DNA of 64,000 nt, taken from Elusimicrobiota bacterium (GTDB taxonomy: Bacteria > Elusimicrobiota > Elusimicrobia > UBA1565 > UBA9628). Below, piece after piece: positions 60,699 to 64,000 of the stretch (its first letter is position 1; each line of letters begins with the position of its first letter). The notes below the pieces were generated by a model that worked only from the letters and a program-made list of their open reading frames with translations, ran no database searches and had not been told where the DNA came from. Both the position numbers and the translations under genes were made by a program. The stretch lies in NCBI GenBank assembly GCA_016212795.1, contig JACRDT010000034.1:1-64000 (forward strand). Reading direction: 5' to 3'.

Positions 60699-61353
60699 GA
60701 CACCCCACGGCGGAGGGACGGCCAAGCGCATCGTGCCGCCGGCGGAGCCCGAGTTCGCGGCCCAGCCGCCGCAGCCCGGGGCGGACGCCGCCGGCGGGGC
60801 CCCCGCGGGCGCGCCGCCGCCGGCCCAGGGCGGGGTGGAGGCGCCTGCGCCGGGGGCGCAGGCCCCGGCTCCGGCGCAGGATTACTACGACCAGCTCCTG
60901 CGCCTCAAGGCCGAGTTCGAGAACTACCGCAAGCGCGTGGACCGGGAGAAGCCCGACTACATCCAGCTCGGGCACGCCGAGGTCCTGATCAAGCTCCTCC
61001 CGATCTACGACCTGCTCCTCAAGGCGCACCAGGAGGTCCAGGCCTCGCACACGGACACCCCGCTGGCCAAGGGGATGGAGGGCATCTTCAAGGAGTTCGA
61101 CAAGATCTTCAAGGAGGAAGGCGTGCAGGCCATGGCGCCCGAGGGCAAGCCCTACGACGCCATGCTGCACGAGGTCCTCTGCGCGGTGGAGAAAGCCGGC
61201 TGCCCGGAGGGCACCGTCGTGGACGTCATCCAGGCGGGGTTCACCCTGCACGGCAAGGCGCTGCGTCCCGCCAAGGTCCGGATCGCCAAACCGCAAGCCT
61301 CAAGCCACAAGCCTCCCCCCGCGGGGGAGGCTTGCAGCGAGGGGGGGGGATAG
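60688..61353 (+). CDS. grpE: GrpE nucleotide-exchange factor
   Basis: 221 residues. A Pro/Ala-rich N-terminus (about 1-60) precedes the GrpE coiled coil (LLRLKAEFENYRKRVDREKPDY) and beta domain (AMAPEGKPYDAMLHEVLCAVEKAGCPEGTVVDVIQAGFTLHGKALRPAKVRIAK). It releases ADP from DnaK. The final 20 residues (from about PQASSHK to SEGGG) are the translation of a hairpin repeat (61308-61350) and are not part of the family; GrpE normally ends near VRIAK. Start overlaps hrcA by 11 nt. Confidence 0.93.
   Translation: MSHKTPHGGGTAKRIVPPAEPEFAAQPPQPGADAAGGAPAGAPPPAQGGVEAPAPGAQAPAPAQDYYDQLLRLKAEFENYRKRVDREKPDYIQLGHAEVLIKLLPIYDLLLKAHQEVQASHTDTPLAKGMEGIFKEFDKIFKEEGVQAMAPEGKPYDAMLHEVLCAVEKAGCPEGTVVDVIQAGFTLHGKALRPAKVRIAKPQASSHKPPPAGEACSEGGG
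61308..61350 (+). repeat. Hairpin repeat forming the grpE 3' end
   Basis: Perfect 12-bp arms CAAGCCTCCCCC and complement (61308-61334) around CGC, then a tail CAGCGAGGGGG. The hairpin is inside the coding sequence and the stop codon comes right after the tail. It could also stall or protect the transcript between grpE and dnaK. Confidence 0.88.
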
Positions 61354-61405
61354 TACGCGAACCCGTTTTGCCGCTAAGAGCATCTAATTTAGAGGAGGCA
61401 TCGTC

Positions 61406-63262
61406 ATGAGCAAAATCATCGGCATCGATCTGGGGACGTCCAACACGGCGGCGGCGGTCATGGAAGGCGGCAAGGCCACCATCATCCCTTCCGCGGAGGG
61501 CATCTCGCTGGGCGGCAAGGCGTTCCCGTCCTACGTGGCCTTCGCCAAGGACGGGCAGCTCATCGTGGGCGAGCCGGCCCGGCGCCAGGCCGTGGCCAAC
61601 CCCGAAGGGACGTTCATGGCCTTCAAGCGCAAGATGGGCTCGGGCCACAAGTACTCGTTCGAGGGCAAGGAGTACGCCCCGCAGCAGCTCTCGGCCTTCC
61701 TGCTCCAGAAGGTCAAGCGCGACTCCGAGGCGTTCCTCGGCGACAAGGTGGAGAAGGCCGTCATCACCGTCCCGGCCTACTTCGACGACAACCAGCGCCA
61801 GGCCACCAAGGACGCCGGCGCCATCGCGGGCCTGGAGGTCGTGCGCATCGTCAACGAGCCCACGGCCGCCTGCCTCGCCTACGGCCTCGACAAGAAGGGC
61901 AAGGACGCCAAGATCATGGTCTTCGACCTCGGGGGCGGCACCCTGGACGTGACCATCATGGACTTCGGCGGCGGGGTCTTCGAGGTCGTCTCGACCTCGG
62001 GCGACACCCAGCTCGGCGGCACCGACATGGACAAGTCGATCATCGACTTCATCGCCGAGGAGTTCAAGAAGGAGACCGGCGTGGACGTCCGGCAGGACCC
62101 CCAGGCCTACCAGCGCGTGCGCGAGGCCGCCGAGAAGGCCAAGATCGAGCTCTCGACGACCATGGAGACCGACCTCAACCTGCCCTACCTCACGGCCATC
62201 AAGGACGTGCCCAAGCACCTGACCATGAAGTTCACCCGGGCCAAGCTCGAGTCCCTCGTCGAGCCCATCGTGAAGCGCTGCAAGGCCTCCATCGACCAGG
62301 CGCTCAACGACGCCAAGCTCAAGACCTCCGACATCACCAAGATCATCCTGGTCGGCGGCCCGACCCGCATGCCCATCGTGCAGAAGTTCGTGGAGGACTA
62401 CGTGGGCAAGAAGGTCGAGCGCGGCATCGACCCCATGGAGTGCGTGGCGACCGGCGCGGCCATCCAGGCCGCGGTCCTGACCGGCGAGGTCAAGGACGTC
62501 CTGCTCCTCGACGTGACGCCCCTGACCCTGGGCATCGAGACCCTCGGCGAGGTCATGACCCCGCTCATCGAGCGCAACACCACCATCCCGGTGGAGAAGT
62601 CGCAGGTGTTCTCGACCGCCTCGGACAACCAGCCCGCGGTGACGGTGCACGTCCTCCAGGGCGAGCGGTCGAAGGCCAAGGCCAACGTCTCCCTGGGCAA
62701 GTTCGACCTCGACGGCATCCCCCCGGCGCCGCGCGGCATGCCGCAGATCAAGGTCTCCTTCTCGATCGACGCCAACGGCATCCTCAACGTCCGCGCCGAG
62801 GACCTCGGGACCAAGAAGGCCCAGCACATCACGATCACGGCCCCGAACAAGCTCAAGAAGGACGAGGTCGAGAAGTTCATCAAGGAAGCCGAGAAGTTCG
62901 CCGAGGAGGACAAGAAGCACAAGGAGATGATCGGCGCGAAGAACGAGGCGGACTCGGTCCTCTACGCCTGCGAGAAGGCCCTCAAGGAGCACGGGGACAA
63001 GGTGCCGCAGGAGGACCGCGCGGCCATCGACCGGGGCATCGCCGACCTCAAGGACGCCATCAAGAGCGACGACCTCGAGCGGATCAACAAGGCCAAGGAC
63101 GAGCTCGTCAAGGCCTCCCACAAGCTGGCCCAGGAGATCTACAAGGAGGCGGCCGCCAAGCAGCAGGCCGCCGGCGCCGCCGCCGGCAAGGAAGGCGCGC
63201 CCGAGGGCAAGAAGGGCGACGACGTGGTGGACGCCGAGGTCGTGGACGACGATAAAAAGTAG
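61406..63262 (+). CDS. dnaK: Hsp70 chaperone DnaK
   Basis: 618 residues. ATPase domain signatures [14 protein letters not shown] (4-17), [13 protein letters not shown] and [10 protein letters not shown]; substrate-binding domain from about 385 ([14 protein letters not shown], then [19 protein letters not shown]), followed by the helical lid and an acidic tail ending [10 protein letters not shown]. It folds and protects proteins with GrpE and DnaJ. GAGGAGG lies 8-9 nt before the ATG. The family's linker and lid are complete. The TAG overlaps the GTG of dnaJ. Confidence 0.97.
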   Translation: MSKIIGIDLGTSNTAAAVMEGGKATIIPSAEGISLGGKAFPSYVAFAKDGQLIVGEPARRQAVANPEGTFMAFKRKMGSGHKYSFEGKEYAPQQLSAFLLQKVKRDSEAFLGDKVEKAVITVPAYFDDNQRQATKDAGAIAGLEVVRIVNEPTAACLAYGLDKKGKDAKIMVFDLGGGTLDVTIMDFGGGVFEVVSTSGDTQLGGTDMDKSIIDFIAEEFKKETGVDVRQDPQAYQRVREAAEKAKIELSTTMETDLNLPYLTAIKDVPKHLTMKFTRAKLESLVEPIVKRCKASIDQALNDAKLKTSDITKIILVGGPTRMPIVQKFVEDYVGKKVERGIDPMECVATGAAIQAAVLTGEVKDVLLLDVTPLTLGIETLGEVMTPLIERNTTIPVEKSQVFSTASDNQPAVTVHVLQGERSKAKANVSLGKFDLDGIPPAPRGMPQIKVSFSIDANGILNVRAEDLGTKKAQHITITAPNKLKKDEVEKFIKEAEKFAEEDKKHKEMIGAKNEADSVLYACEKALKEHGDKVPQEDRAAIDRGIADLKDAIKSDDLERINKAKDELVKASHKLAQEIYKEAAAKQQAAGAAAGKEGAPEGKKGDDVVDAEVVDDDKK

Positions 63263-64000
63263 TGGCCGACGACTTCTATAACGTCCTGGGCGTGCCGCGC
63301 AACGCCACGGAGGCCGAGTTGAAATCGGCCTACCGGAAGCTCGCCATGAAGTACCACCCGGACCGCAACCCGGGCGACAAGCAGGCCGAGGAGAAGTTCC
63401 GGAGGGCCAACACCGCCTACCAGACGCTCTCGGACGCCCAGAAGCGGCAGATCTACGACCAGTTCGGCGAGGCCGGCCTGCAGGGCGGCCCGGGCGTCCA
63501 CCCGGGCTTCGGCGGGGGCGGCGGGGTGGACGTCAACGACCTCTTCGGCGACATCTTCGAGAACTTCTTCGGGGGAGGCGGCGGGGGGCGGGGCTCGCGG
63601 CGTTCCCGCCGCGGCTCCGACATCAAGGCCGAGATCGAGGTCTCCCTCGAGGACGCCTTCCGCGGGGTCCAGGTCCCGGTCAGGCTCGAGCGGGTCGTCC
63701 CCTGCGGGACCTGCGGGGGCACCGGGGCCAAGTCCGGGTCCGGGGCCAAGCGCTGCCCCCAGTGCCGGGGCACCGGCAGGGTCCAGTTCGTGCAGGGCTT
63801 CTTCTCCATGAGCCAGACCTGCGGGCACTGCGGGGGGGAGGGCCACGTCGTCGACAACCCGTGCCGGGACTGCGGGGGCGGCGGCAGGACGCGCCAGCCC
63901 GACGAGAAGAAGATCCGCGTCCCGCCGGGGATCTACGACGGGGCGACCCTCCGGGTGGAGGGAGGGGGCGACTCGGGCGGGCCTGGGACGACGGCCGGCG
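63262..64000 (+). CDS. dnaJ: DnaJ co-chaperone, 3' end beyond the window
   Basis: First 246 residues. J domain ([25 protein letters not shown], with HPD in KYHPDRN), a Gly/Phe-rich linker (about 72-115), and a zinc-finger region with four CxxCxGxG-type modules: [24 protein letters not shown] and CRDCGGGG. The reading frame runs to the window edge without a stop, within the C-terminal substrate domain. GTG start overlaps the last base of the dnaK stop (TAGTG), so it is translationally coupled. It stimulates DnaK ATP hydrolysis. Confidence 0.95.
   Translation, partial: MADDFYNVLGVPRNATEAELKSAYRKLAMKYHPDRNPGDKQAEEKFRRANTAYQTLSDAQKRQIYDQFGEAGLQGGPGVHPGFGGGGGVDVNDLFGDIFENFFGGGGGGRGSRRSRRGSDIKAEIEVSLEDAFRGVQVPVRLERVVPCGTCGGTGAKSGSGAKRCPQCRGTGRVQFVQGFFSMSQTCGHCGGEGHVVDNPCRDCGGGGRTRQPDEKKIRVPPGIYDGATLRVEGGGDSGGPGTTAG

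Overview
The window is GC-rich bacterial DNA (roughly 70% G+C by eye) with densely packed genes, many 1-20 nt overlaps and little intergenic space. It shows a diderm cell plan: LolA-like and AsmA-like proteins, outer-membrane beta-barrels, and many signal peptides with long Pro/Ala-rich N-terminal extensions. Together with the gene repertoire and the dispersed palindromes this resembles Elusimicrobiota more than Proteobacteria, but that assignment is inference (about 0.6); no marker gene in the window settles it.

Layout. 0.3-2.6 kb: a divergent pair of SGNH-hydrolase-type proteins. 2.6-9.4 kb: acyl-CoA metabolism, with an orphan receiver, meaB, an enoyl-CoA hydratase, an acyl-CoA carboxylase beta subunit, split methylmalonyl-CoA mutase (catalytic and B12 subunits) and the epimerase, i.e. 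propionyl-CoA to succinyl-CoA. 9.4-13.6 kb: zinc-ribbon/RDD, DUF3592-like and other envelope proteins of unknown function. 13.6-19.5 kb: one minus-strand operon, TetR regulator, LolA-like protein, two FtsX-type permeases, LolD/MacB-type ATPase and a beta-barrel, with two AT-rich inverted repeats at the promoter. 19.7-26.1 kb: dGTPase, mnmA, asnB, a hydrolase. 26.2-30.1 kb: a 1306-residue protein joining a signal peptide, a radical-SAM domain and a nucleoside-phosphorylase-like domain. 30.2-41.9 kb: a signalling-like neighbourhood of a CHAT protease with TPRs, an FGE-sulfatase-domain protein, a DUF4384 protein, a transmembrane Ser/Thr kinase with 14 WD40 repeats and an FHA-adenylate cyclase. 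42-46.4 kb: a polytopic M48 protease and a glycosyltransferase. 46.6-54.3 kb: AsmA-like protein, pyrE, purB, SAM hydrolase, 23S rRNA methyltransferase-like protein and a RecB/Cas4-type nuclease. 54.3-57.8 kb: small ORF, subtilase, secreted protein, tRNA-Phe, ferritin-like protein. 57.9-64 kb: outer-membrane protein, clpP, then hrcA-grpE-dnaK-dnaJ behind a consensus promoter and a variant CIRCE operator; dnaJ runs off the end.

Two repeat systems stand out. A hairpin family (core CCTCCCC-CGC-GGGGAGG with covarying outer arms and a conserved 3' tail) lies between genes and also forms coding sequence: a 60-nt in-frame insert near the start of the mutase B12 subunit and the C-termini of the glycosyltransferase and GrpE. 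A second, 67-bp element is about 90% identical in two unrelated genes (M48 protease and glycosyltransferase) and is read in the same frame in both. Several genes also appear to be leaderless, with a -10 hexamer 6-9 nt before the start codon. No CRISPR array, rRNA, transposase or prophage was seen.
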